Source: Chiua virens (Eukaryota > Basidiomycota > Agaricomycetes > Boletales > Boletaceae). Taken from it: a stretch of DNA of 64,000 nt. The DNA lies in contig JAHNUO010000002.1 of the NCBI GenBank assembly GCA_019787685.1, positions 930,001-994,000 on the forward strand, in the 5' to 3' direction. The notes beneath the pieces are model-generated. The model was not told where the DNA came from, searched no databases, and was given only the letters and a program-made list of their open reading frames with translations. Shown here one piece after another: positions 47,894 through 58,401 of this stretch (position 1 is the first letter of the stretch; each line of letters starts with the position of its first letter). The translations under genes were made by a program, and so were the position numbers.

Positions 47894-48791
47894 TACTCAT
47901 TCTTCTCTTCCGAAGAATCTTCCTTTGCCTTTTCAGCGTCCTCGCCAGTCTGCTCTGTCTTCTCTTCCGTCTTCTCTTCCTCCTCATTATCCTCTTCCTC
48001 CTCTTCCTTATCCTCCAGAGGGGCACCACCTACATTGTTTATCTGAGCCTTCTCAAACATTTTCTTGAACTCCTTCGCGTCTGTAATACAGCTTCAGTAA
48101 GATCACCTATATGAGATTATCCGCTTACTATCTGAGTTTGCGAATCGAATTGCGAGGGTCTCAGACGTAGGTGGAGATTCTGCATAGTCGGCCGCAACTT
48201 TCCAAACCCAACTCCTGTCAGAGCCAATATTTGGTTGAAGGCGCATATCGGCGGAGACTCGAATACGCATTATTAGCAGAGTCGAAGAAGGTGAAGTAAT
48301 CCAGAATACTCACTGACATGGTTCGCACAGACTTTGAGAGTCTTGTCACGTCTCATTACCAAACGGACCTTCTTTGTCTCTTTGTGCTGAAGCAGACGAG
48401 CATCGCCCGTTCCGCGTTCTTTCCACTCGTTACCAGCGGTATCAAATCTAAAAAGCTTTGAGCGCCTAGAGTGTGTAAGGTATCATATTAACGACAGGTC
48501 GAATCAAGGATGAAACGTACGACCGGAATTACTTACATTTTGAAGAGAACTTCTTCGTCTTCCTCATTAGTCTTTGTTTCCACTTGCTCCGTGAGCCTGA
48601 TGACTGGCTCGAAATGAGCATCGGTCTCTTCTTCCTGCTGTAATCCGTGTCAGATCAGTACTTCGATTATTGGTCTCGTGAAATGTGTGGCACGATTGCC
48701 TCGATGAATATCGGGCTGGCAATGATTCGTGATGCCAAGATTCAATCATAAGACTGACCTTTGGCGCGAGAGGGTCGTTGAGGTCTGCCAT
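47894..48791 (-). CDS. YRB1: Ran-binding protein 1 (Yrb1 type)
   Basis: Starts [11 protein letters not shown] at 48791. The Ran-binding domain spans most of the protein: [75 protein letters not shown] and [12 protein letters not shown], then [20 protein letters not shown]. The C-terminal acidic end ([15 protein letters not shown]) reaches the stop at 47894. RanBP1 stimulates GTP hydrolysis on Ran with RanGAP and releases Ran from exportins in the cytoplasm. Several introns of about 50 nt. Convergent with CLPX. Confidence 0.94.
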
Positions 48792-49016
48792 GGTGAGGGA
48801 GGTTGAATGTGTTGATCTGTACGTAGTGAAGGAGGAGAGAGTAATTATCCGAGCCACGATCACCCTTCCGTGATTTCCGATAATCCAAGATTGTCGAAAA
48901 ATTATCTGCTTGTGTCCGGGGTCTTTGCAGCTTACCGTAAACGGAAATGTTGTTGTATGCAATGCTCAGCCAAGCCCATCAGTATATACTTACCCTACAC
49001 TTACATTACACTTCCA
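48792..49016. promoter_or_regulatory. Shared promoter of RanBP1 and p24 genes
   Basis: Head-to-head start codons are 225 bp apart. Confidence 0.45.
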
Positions 49017-49889
49017 ATGTCGCGGCAACGACTTCCGCTCTTCTTCATTTCATTCCTTGCGCTTTCTCCTCTCCTTATCTTCGCGCACAAAATCAATGTA
49101 GCGCCATCGACGAAGGAGTGTTTCTTTGAAGACCTTCACGAACATGACCAGGTGCATACCATTCCACCATATCCGGTCTCTTCTAACTGACCATTTCAGA
49201 TGACCGTCACATACCAAGTCGGGGAAGGTGGTCACCTTGATGTCGACTTTTGGGTGCGGTTTGTCCGCCATATGTCGTCTCTTTCGTGTTTATCTGTTCT
49301 TTGCAGCTCGCTGATCCGGAGGGAAACGTTCTGTCAAGGCACCTCAGACATACTACTGGTTCTACCTCAATAACAGCAGAAAAAGACGGCCGCTATGAGT
49401 ACTGCTTTTCCAACCAGATGAGTACAATGGCGGACAAGCAAGTCAGGTACGTGTAATGTTTTCGGGATCAGACAGTTCGCGTAGACAGCTGTCTTTCCAT
49501 ACTATAGTTTCAACGTTCATGGTATCATATACATCTCGGAGGACGGTAAGTCTCGCTCTTCAATCCATCACGCTCTCTAATTGTCGGCTTCCGTGGTCGT
49601 AGAGGATATCGTGGCACCTGTCGAACGCGAAATTCGCTCGTTAGCAATTGGCCTCCTGGCAGTCAAGGATGAACAAGAGTACATTGTCGTACGCGAGAGG
49701 CGGCATCGTGACACTGCCGAGTCCACCAACGACCGTGTCAAATGGTGGTCAGTCCTGCAAACCGTAGTTCTCTTTTCAGTTGTTGCGTGGCAGATATATT
49801 ATCTCAAGGTCAGTGTCAGAGCCTTCTCAAAGCCTCGCCCTATTGACGGTCTTTACCAGTCATTCTTTGAAGTAAAACGCATAATTTGA
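49017..49889 (+). CDS. p24 family (emp24/gp25L/TMED) cargo receptor
   Basis: Six exons (49017-49151, 49200-49253, 49307-49446, 49508-49545, 49603-49808, 49860-49889) give 200 residues. A signal peptide PLFFISFLALSPLLIFA is followed by the GOLD domain: paired cysteines in ECFFEDLHEHD and YEYCFSNQMS, with GGHLDVDFWLADPEG between. A coiled coil lies about residues 130-165, with the family signature RRHRDTAESTNDRVKWWSVL, then a membrane helix LQTVVLFSVVAWQIYYL and cytosolic tail KSFFEVKRII carrying the FF coat-binding motif. p24 proteins cycle in COPII/COPI vesicles between ER and Golgi. The alpha/beta/gamma/delta subgroup is not decided. Confidence 0.95.
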
Positions 49890-50285
49890 GCATGTACCAA
49901 GTTTTGCCTTCATTGCAATTCACTCACTTGCGCGTGGTCCTTTGAACCGCTCTAATGCTACACTCTCGATTTATATGAGCATCATCTTCAAAAATGATTG
50001 CACATTACAGTAATGACAACGATACATAACAACGTGCATAGATCTAGAATCACAACATGTAGCATGTGGGGGTTCGACTCCGTCCGTTATGCAACTGGAG
50101 AATGGCAGGCGTGATATAAACAAAAACGATAGTCGTGAGAGATGTCAACACAAGAGACATGGAGTACAGTGCAAGAGCTCTGCCCTTGGCCGATAGTAAT
50201 AGAACAATTGTTTCATCGCCTGGAGTGAGGTTACCGCCATAATGGTTTTGCGGGAACAAGCCTCATGCTTGTATCTGCGCTGATA
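49890..50285. other. Intergenic between convergent p24 and kinesin genes
   Basis: No gene seen. Confidence 0.55.
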
Positions 50286-53200
50286 CTAGGCATTCGGATC
50301 TATTGCCGGAACAGTTAGCGAAGTCATGCCGGACAGCAGGTTTGGTCCCTTGACCCTCATGGATCTCGACGCACTTCCCAGCAACGAAAGTCTCTTGGGT
50401 CGCTTTGCAGGTGATTTGCCAATGACTTCCACGCGTCGTGGACCGCTTGTATGGGGAACGTCGTCTGCAATTTGTAGTGGATCTGGGATCATGCTTGACC
50501 TTCGGCGTGTTCTCTCGTAACGCATCGGACCGACATTTGAGCGCCTGCGCGCACCTTTGGTGGAAGATGCAGAAAGACGGGGAGTGGATGTGGGACAGCG
50601 TCTGCGAGTTGGGCTGTCACTGCGTTCACCTTTCTTTGGGATATGCAACGCGGAAATATCATCGCCGTTCGTCGTAGAGTGATTCATGCTCCTTTCAGAA
50701 AGCGGCGATACTCGCCTGACTGGAGACTCGTTTTCCTCTGCTTCCTCTAGAGATCCAAGTGACGTAGCGCCCTTCATTTTGAGGAACCCGGGATCGAGGT
50801 GACTTGGCCTAGGGCGTTTGCAAGTACTAGACCGCACACCCGAGGTCAGGCTGGACGAAGAAGACAAAGCCGAGGGTACTGCGTTAAGAGCAGCGACAAA
50901 GCTAAGGTTGAGATTCTCTTCGGTTCGTTCATCTTCCCACTCGCTCTCCGAACCTGCAACCTGAGTGACTGCGACCAATGCTTTCTGTGCTGTCGCTCGA
51001 AATAATGGAGATGATCGGTGGAAATTCTTTCTGTCCCCCATCATCCAGGTCCCCTTTCCCTGCTTCGTCCCTCCATTGGACGACTTTCTTCTCCTTATCA
51101 GAAACTCGACGGTGCGACTGCCCAAAACTAGAGCGCAGCGACTTGCGCGGGGACTTGAATGCTTTCCTGAGCGATGCGATGTTGTTATATGATGATCGTC
51201 GTGAAGACTTGGGAATGGGCTCCAAGGGTGAACTAGGTGCAAGGCAAGTGAGTGGCCGGAGAGCCAACTGGTTGGCAGCCCTATCGATGGAGATATCAGT
51301 ATACATCGCCGTGGTTTGTCCAATTAAAGCAGCGAGCGCGTCGTCAGTTTTTCACTGCAGCGACACCCAACGATGCTGCAATGGCCTTTACAGCTCCTTC
51401 GAACCCATCTTTACCCTCCTCCGTCGCTAGTTTTCAGAACACGTGAAGCTTCCCCTAGGGCAACGGTACACCTGCCCACCATTCCAAGAAGGGCCACGAC
51501 CATCTCCGCCTGTAGACGGAGTGACTCTTTGAAGATGTCCCGCTCAGCTTCCGCGCGTATCCGGTCCATTTCAGCCCTCCGCCATTTTGCATCCGCCTTG
51601 ACATTCTCGATGTCATACTCTTCTAGCCTGTCGGAGCGACGCTCACTAGCTGCGCGAAGAGTGGCCTCGAAAATGTTGCGCGAATTTTGCGAGCGACTCA
51701 GACGGGCGTTCAGAGAAGAGTCTGACTTGATTGCCCGTTCTTCAGATTCCGCGAGAGCCTGTAGGAGGCCCCGTTCAGCTTCGAGGTCGGGAGGAGGTGG
51801 GGACGGAGAGCAAGCTGGTTATCAAGGCATCGATTTCGGCGATGCGAACACGAACTGCAGATAATTTATGTTCTGCTGCAGTGATTTTGCCAGCACAAGA
51901 TGCCCCGTCGATGATCGACATCTGTGTTTGCTCCATCCGTGCCTGCATGTCTTGCTTTGCGCGTTCAGCTTCGGCACTAGCTTCCGCTCTCCTGCGTCTG
52001 GCAATATCATTCTCGGCGTTGATTTTACCCGCAAGTTTAGCTTTCAGTTCGGCAATTTCGATGTTGAGGCGATTAATGGCTTCGACATATCGGCCGACAT
52101 GTCGATCGACGTTAACGACGTTACGGGTAACCACCTTTGTTTTGATCTTCGTGGCGCGCTCAGCATACAGAAGGGTATTGTGGGTGTCATCAAAATGTTG
52201 AGAGGTAGGTGCCACACAGACGACCATGACTGTCTTGCAATTCCCGCCCAAGGAGAACTTGAGCAATCGAGTAAGCTTGCTGTTGCGGTACGGGACATGT
52301 CGAACGGCACCTCCACTCTCGCAGAGTGCGTTGATACAGTTGCCCAATGCAAGTAAAGATTTGTTGATGTTGGCACCCTCGACCATCCGCTGACCCATAT
52401 TAAATGTAGCGGCGGCGCGCTCACTTCCAGCCAAGTCAATGATGGAGAGCGTGGCCATTGTTCGCTCTTCCTTCAACGAGGCTGTCCGCGGGGTTTGTGT
52501 GACGTGCACTTGAAGAACGGCATGCGAACGAGATGATGTTTCGTTTGCGAGTGTCGGTGACTGAGTTCGACGTGAATTGCCCTGGAGTACGATCTGTTTG
52601 ACCTCTTCCGTGCTCGTAGGGCGTAACTCGACAAGGCCAATGACTTTGACAAATTTGTCTTCACGTATCTGGAGGCCTCCTCGCGAGGTAGGAGTCCCTG
52701 GCTCGGCGAGAAGATCACGGATTTCTTCGTTGTAGATCTCAAGGAAGGTAACGACCACCTCAGTGTTCCATTCATCTCTACGGTCCTCTATGCGTTGGAA
52801 GAGATCCGCCATAGGTTAGGTAGATTATCCCAGGATCTGCTTCGGTCCCACTGATGGTATGAGTCTTCCCGCAACCCGTTGCCTGTGAAGCGGTCAACTA
52901 CAAGACAATTTTGAACTGTGTTGAATAGCGTACGCCGTACGCGAATATGGTAGCATTGTAGCCGTCTAGCAACCCGTTGAGCAATGGTTTTGCGGTGGCA
53001 GCATAAACATCCTCCTGTCGCGCTTCCCCATCGAAAACTCTATCAAACATGAACCTCTTGTCCTTGTATCGTTTCGTCCCTGGGGGCATAAAACCGCGTT
53101 CAACGAAGGCACGTGCCTTGTCCTTCTCGTCGGGATCGAAAGTGAGGATGCGATCGTCTACTATTTGGACGATGTCGCGGAGAGGAGCAGAGGTTGTTAT

Positions 53201-53387
53201 AGATTTACTTGCTGTTGCGAGAGTTCCGTCTCCCCGGATAGTGGTGTCATAGCATGGTTCTGGTAGGCGAGCTGCCTCCCAGGCGGTTGGAGGTCTTACG
53301 CGGACTAGTCGGTGTCAGAAACATAAGTGCTATACGGTGCAAAGAAGAAGACCCACCCGCAACGGTGATTGAGCCAGCTGCAACCAT
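50286..53387 (-). CDS. KIP3: Kinesin-8 motor (Kip3 type)
   Basis: Starts MVAAGSITVA, then VRVRPPTAWEAARLPE across an intron. Motor landmarks: RFMFDRVFDGEARQEDVY, LLDGYNATIFAYG|ATGCGKTHTISG (P-loop, rebuilt across an intron), DPGIIYLT|MADLFQRIEDR, LEIYNEEIRDLL, NETSSRSHAVLQVHV (switch I), LSIIDLAGSERA (switch II), VEGANINKSLLALGNCINAL and HVPYRNSKLTRLLKFSLGGN. The neck KTKVVTRNVVNVDRHVGRYV and following coiled coils fit kinesin-8, a plus-end motor and microtubule depolymerase. The tail is basic and Ser/Pro-rich (SPTRRRCP, RRRSSMIPDP, PKRLSLLGSA). Two +1 changes are needed: at 52813 between IIYLT and MADLF, and near 51790-51806 before PPPPDLEAERGLLQAL. Confidence 0.94.
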
Positions 53388-53510
53388 GACTGGTAGCTGG
53401 ATCTGTAATAATACAAAGAGCAGTCGAGTCGGCTTGAATATAGGACAAGTTGAAAACCGAACGCGTCTTGCCAGCTCATCACGTGATCGTGCTTAATATT
53501 AGCCTCCATC

Positions 53511-54761
53511 ATGATGACCACTGATAGATGGATTGCAGTAGAGTCCCCCGCAGATTTTCATGTCCATTTGCGCCAGGGAGAGCTCTCCAAGCTCGTTACA
53601 CCACATGTCCGCAAAGGCGGTTTTGATCTGGCCTATGTGATGGTGAGCGATGCCGTCGAGACCTCTGCAACCCCACCTCAGCCAAGATCTAGCCCAACCT
53701 TACACCTCCCATCACCAAGACGGACATGGCAGTAGAATACAAAAAGCAGCTACGAGCGATCGATGACAGCGTTGACTATCTGATGACCCTCTATCTCTCG
53801 CCAGACCTGACCCCCGAAGAAGTCAGAAAGGCAAAACAAGCAGGCATCATTGGCGTCAAGTCATACCCCAGGGGGGTTACCACTAACTCGGATGGTGGGA
53901 TCGAAGCGTACGAAGTCTATTATCCTGTCTTCGGGGAGATGGAGAAATGTGACCTTGTCCTAAATCTGCACGGTGAAGTTCCGTCAGATGCCACCTCAGT
54001 AAGCAGTGATGCATTCAGAATGATCGCCTCACCCACCTGCAATCGTCATGTGGGCCACAGAATACCTGCGTGCTGAATGCAGAGGAACGGTTCCTTCCTC
54101 ACTTGAAGAAAATACACCAAGCCTTTCCCAAATTGCGCATCGTGCTCGAACACGCGACAACGCGAGCAGCGGTCGAAACTGTCAAGTCACTCGGCAACAC
54201 AGTAGCGTGCACGATCACAGCACATCACCTTGCCATGACAGTCGATGATTGGGCAGGTCAGTCTTGGAACTATTGCAAGCCAGTTGCCAAGTATCCGAGT
54301 GACCGTGAGGCATTAGCGCGACGTAATACGCGAGGGTGGGTATCGATTTCGTCCCGGTTTTGCATGAATCGATCTCTAAGTTCCTAACTTCCAGGGCATC
54401 CGAGGTTCTTCTTGGGATCGGATTCGGCACCGCATCTGGCACAATTCCAAATCGGTCGCATCACCTACCCATTCCTGCTGCTGCAGGAGTTTACACCTCA
54501 CCCGTCTTATTGCCCTTCGTAACGCACATGCTGGAGTCGTTTGGAGCATTGGATAGGCTTCAGAATTTTGTGAGTGACTATGGACGGGCTTTCTATCGGT
54601 GCAGTGCTGGCGCCAACGCACGGAGGATTGTACTGGAAAAGGTGGAGAATTACCGGATCGAAGACATCTGGTCGTTCGGTGACGCAACTGTTCGGCCATT
54701 CTGGACGGGAAAAGAACTCGGCTGGCAGATCACTGATGTCAGTCCAGCTGGGGAACCCTAA
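53511..54761 (+). CDS. URA4: Dihydroorotase (pyrimidine synthesis)
   Basis: Four exons (53511-53642, 53693-53998, 54061-54335, 54395-54761). Dihydroorotase closes carbamoyl-aspartate to dihydroorotate. Metal and catalytic residues are visible: ADFHVHLRQG (HxH), GVKSYPRG (the lysine that is carbamylated in the family), VLNLHGEVP, IVLEHATTRAA and FFLGSDSAPH (catalytic Asp). Length, about 370 residues, fits the separate PyrC-like enzyme of fungi rather than the animal fusion. Exon 4 and the end of exon 3 need three skipped bases: near 54316 (to LRDVIREG|HPRFF), near 54436 (SAPH to WHNSKS) and near 54476-54482 (HSC to AAGVYTSPVLLP). Head-to-head with the kinesin gene, 123 bp apart. Confidence 0.95.
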
Positions 54762-55014
54762 TTACGGTACATGTACTAGGACCTTGCCGTCAGGCAGGGA
54801 AGGTCAGGGGCGGTACCGAGGCGGTGCCACTGGCTGTGATCATTGACGCCCGTAGTGAACTGTGCGTTGCCCTCGATGAGCAGTGCAAAGACTTGAGCAG
54901 TCAACCTATGACACCATAATAACTCGCTGTGTGAATCATTGTCCATCCCTCAGTATCATGTCATGCGGAACTGGCGCAGCCGTGAGTCATGGTGTGTGTC
55001 TCCCTTGGACTGGC

Positions 55015-58000
55015 ATGTCGGACAGAGCCAATGACCGTAGACCAACACCAGGACGACAAGACACGGATGCCATTTTGTCCTACTACCACTCTGACGACGC
55101 TGGCCGACAGGAACCGTCAAGTTCGCATTCATTAACATCAATCTTGACTTCTCCGGTTCTGGATCGCTCCAACTCGTCCACGCGCACAACCTCGCATCAT
55201 CGTCAAGTCGGTCCCTCACAACCACGTGTTGCATTGCCTCCCGCAGATCCCTCGACGTCCGGTGTTCTTCCTCGGACCAGTATCCCTTCCCAGGGTGGTC
55301 TCGACAGAAGGCGTCTCGCTGTAGTAGAGAGGAGGCCATCTGATCGAGATCGGACAGAGGAAACGGCTCAAGTTCGGCCTTCCGATCCTTCCGGTGGCGG
55401 TCCACCAAATAACTCTTCCTCCTGCCTCGAGGCCGACCTGGGAGGGCTGGCATTGGTTGCACCGCCAGACTCGTCCCTTCAGAGTCATTCCGCTTCGTCG
55501 CAACCCAGCACCATTCCTGTGTCCAAGCTGCAGTCTTCCATTACTGTTCGTCATCCTCATGCTGGTAACCGCGCACGGTCATCCCAAGATACATTCGAAC
55601 ACTCCTCAAAAGGTATCGGCCACGTAGCCCGCAAATCTTCGCGTGAGATTGTCAGTACCGCAAGTTTCCCTGGGTCTGCATCGGTTCCACAGCCATCGTC
55701 GATTACCTTGCCTGCCACTAATTCGCTGTGGCCGCCTCTATTTCAGATACCGCAGTCGAGGTCTCCGTCTCCCGGGACTTCTGACATAGCTGATCCAAGC
55801 TGTTCAACCAGTCATGGGCGTCAGAGAAAAGATGCCCTTCCACCTGGCGTCAGCCCCGTCAAAGAGGTCAAGGGGTTCTCTGCTTCGGTACGAACACAGG
55901 ACACAGACGGGTCAAAACATATAAGCAATCTCATTACTAGTCCTATTGTCACCAGCTCCTTCCCTCAATCCCCTTCATTTAGTCCAGTACCGTCGAGTCC
56001 ATACTCCAGCACACAAGATCTGATGTCTCCTAGGACAAATTTATCCACTCCTCTCACTCCGTCGATTGCGTTAACTTCACCCACTACTACACCTTCTCCA
56101 TATTTACACTATCAGCCTGGTCTACATGCCACCGCGGGGCCGCTTCCACCGCCACCACAGGCAGTCTTCAACATTGATCCCAAAGCTCCTCCACCCCCAC
56201 GACCTCCCAGGCATTCGCCTGTTCGGAGATTTAATGACCTAGAAACCATGAAGCAGGCGCTACAGTTACCCTCCCATGTCACTGCTGTACTAAGTGCCAA
56301 GACTTCGTCTTCATCGGACAGAGAAATCGGTTGCATCTTCAAGTCCGCAGAAAGTGACCACAACGGTATCTCCCGCAATTGCACCTCCAACACTACCTCC
56401 GAGGTATGCAGTTCCGTCTCGTCTTTTAGCCACAGCTGAAAGAGACTGGGCAGCTCGCGCGAAGGCTTTGGTTCCGACGGTTCTGATCTCAAACCTCACC
56501 ATGTTCGGGAGGGCGCATTTCCTCCGTCAAGACTATGCACCATGGATTCCGAGGCCCCACTTTCCCCATCTGGGGTGATCGATTCCTCAATGCCTCGCCT
56601 TGATTCGATGGATGACCTAGTAGCATCCATAGGTCTCGCAATTGATGACATGGGGATTGTAAGCTCCTCTGATGTACCACCACCAACCGTTGTTGAACCC
56701 CCGCGCGGACATGAGGGACGGAGTGGTGGAAGAGGTCTAGAGATCCGTCGTCTTAGTCCAGAACGACCGCGGATTGACCCTCTTCCATCCTTGCAACGCT
56801 CTGACGAAGATGCCGCACAATATTGCGCGGATCCCTCGGTAGAGACAGTACCACCCGTGCCGGCGAAGAATGATCTCCCTTACTTGGATACGAAGTCCCT
56901 GAAGAACGCGCTCAACCTGAAACGTTTCTCATCCTTGCCACGTACTCCATCACTGATGTCATTCAATCCATTGTCTGCTGGGAGTAAGCGCTCGTCGGGA
57001 ACGCCTTCGCCTTCGATTGCCCATTCTGGATCACAACCAAGACTTCCAGTGCGGAAAATAAGGTCGACACACCCACCTGCGATGTACTTCGCAGATGTCG
57101 TTGTGAAACGGACTGCCCTGGAACGATCAATAGGTTATGCTCACAAAATCAATGACCTCTACAGTTATGACTGCGGTTTGGCTGACTGGATTGCTGGGAC
57201 CAGGTATAAGGGTGAGTAGATCATTACCACTTCATGACATCCGGCTGATATAATTCATCTCAGCGCTCCACCCCCATTCATCAGTGAAACGGGCTACTGT
57301 GAACGCGTCGAGAGGACCTCGTGCACCATCTACTTCTTCTCCATCCATTGCGCCACGTCACATCTCTCAGTCGTCCTACCGATTCAGGTGTCACATTTCC
57401 AAGGAGGGCTGACGCCTACTCTGCGACTGATCTCGCTCCACGAGTTGGTGAAGACGCTAGTCCACCCAACTGCGCCGCCGCCCCTTCCTTATCCTGCATT
57501 AGCCGCGGCTCCCCGCAAGGGCCCTTCCCGAGCATCTACCATGATTGCGACTTCATCAACTTCATCCAGTCGTTCAGCTGTTTCGCCCTCTTCAGTGGCA
57601 AGGTCACCTGGCAGTTTCCTCGCTTCGCTTGGACGTAGGGCCTAGCATCAAAAGGATAAACCTTTGACTCCTCCCTCTCCCTCAAAGACCCTGTCGAAGA
57701 GCCCTCCAAGGAACGGGAACGAGCAACCTAGTCCGCGCCCAACAAATGTACCACTCATCGCACCGTCTGTCCCCGGTGGTCCCCGTGCACCTCCCAATCG
57801 TATGCAAAGATCGCAGACCATCGTCCTCACTTCCCAAATTCTGTGGATGGACCAAGCCCTCAACGCTCCAGCACAGTGGCACGTCGACCCTCTCTTTTCG
57901 ACGGCCGTGGGAGCGGACAGCAAAATAATGTCCTGATCTCGTCAACCGAGTTTAATCGACAAGTCGATAAACTCGCAACACTTTTGCCAAGGGCGGATAG

Positions 58001-58100
58001 AAATGTGCTTGCTATTTATCTACGACGTGCCGGCCAGGATATACTGGCCATTGGACAGTATCTAGAGGACGAGAAGAATGGTACTCTCCAGCACGAGTAA
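55015..58100 (+). CDS. Large Ser/Pro-rich scaffold protein with CUE-like tail
   Basis: Start taken at ATG 55015 (MSDRANDRRPTPGRQ); ATG 54958 is also in frame. The first 450 residues are disordered, with poly-Pro stretches (PPPPQAVFNIDPKAPPPPRP) that could bind SH3 or WW domains. A conserved block follows: PYLDTKSLKNALNLKRFSSL, then MYFADVVVKRTALERSIGYA, HKINDLYSYDCGLADWIAGT. After an intron at about 57212-57264 comes more low complexity (SPGSFLASLGRRAS) and a C-terminal three-helix segment FNRQVDKLATLLPRADRNVL, IYLRRAGQDILAIGQYLEDE that resembles a CUE/UBA fold. Several frame changes (near 56335, 56440, 57400 and 57830-57900) make the model approximate. I know no function; such proteins recur in basidiomycetes. 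Confidence 0.75.
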
Positions 58101-58401
58101 TGTTACTTTTAGTAACACTCGTTTCTTGCTTTCTTTCTGCTTGCTAATATTCGTATTGCACTATTTTACACTATTGAGAGGCGGGTTCCTACCAATCACA
58201 CGACAATACATGTATCTCTGTCCAGTCTGTCTACTGCTTGGTTTACTGTCCTAACTTAATAAAATACGAATTTTTGTTTGACGTGCCAGAGACTGTTTGG
58301 AAGCCGAGAAGAGTTCACCTGGCAGGCCGGAATCCCCTTTTCGTGGAGGGGTTGAATGCTAAAACGAGGGAATTAAAAAAGCGCGGGACGTGAAGTCTAT
58401 A
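58101..58401. other. Intergenic between convergent scaffold and HEI10 genes
   Basis: No gene seen. Confidence 0.6.

Noticed and set aside
50978..51430. 150-codon plus-strand frame
   Set aside because: Antisense to the kinesin-8 tail; composition is the mirror of its Ser/Arg-rich codons.
54312..54761. Dihydroorotase as a pseudogene
   Set aside because: Three frame breaks but every active-site residue and splice site is kept, and breaks of the same kind occur in many unrelated genes here.
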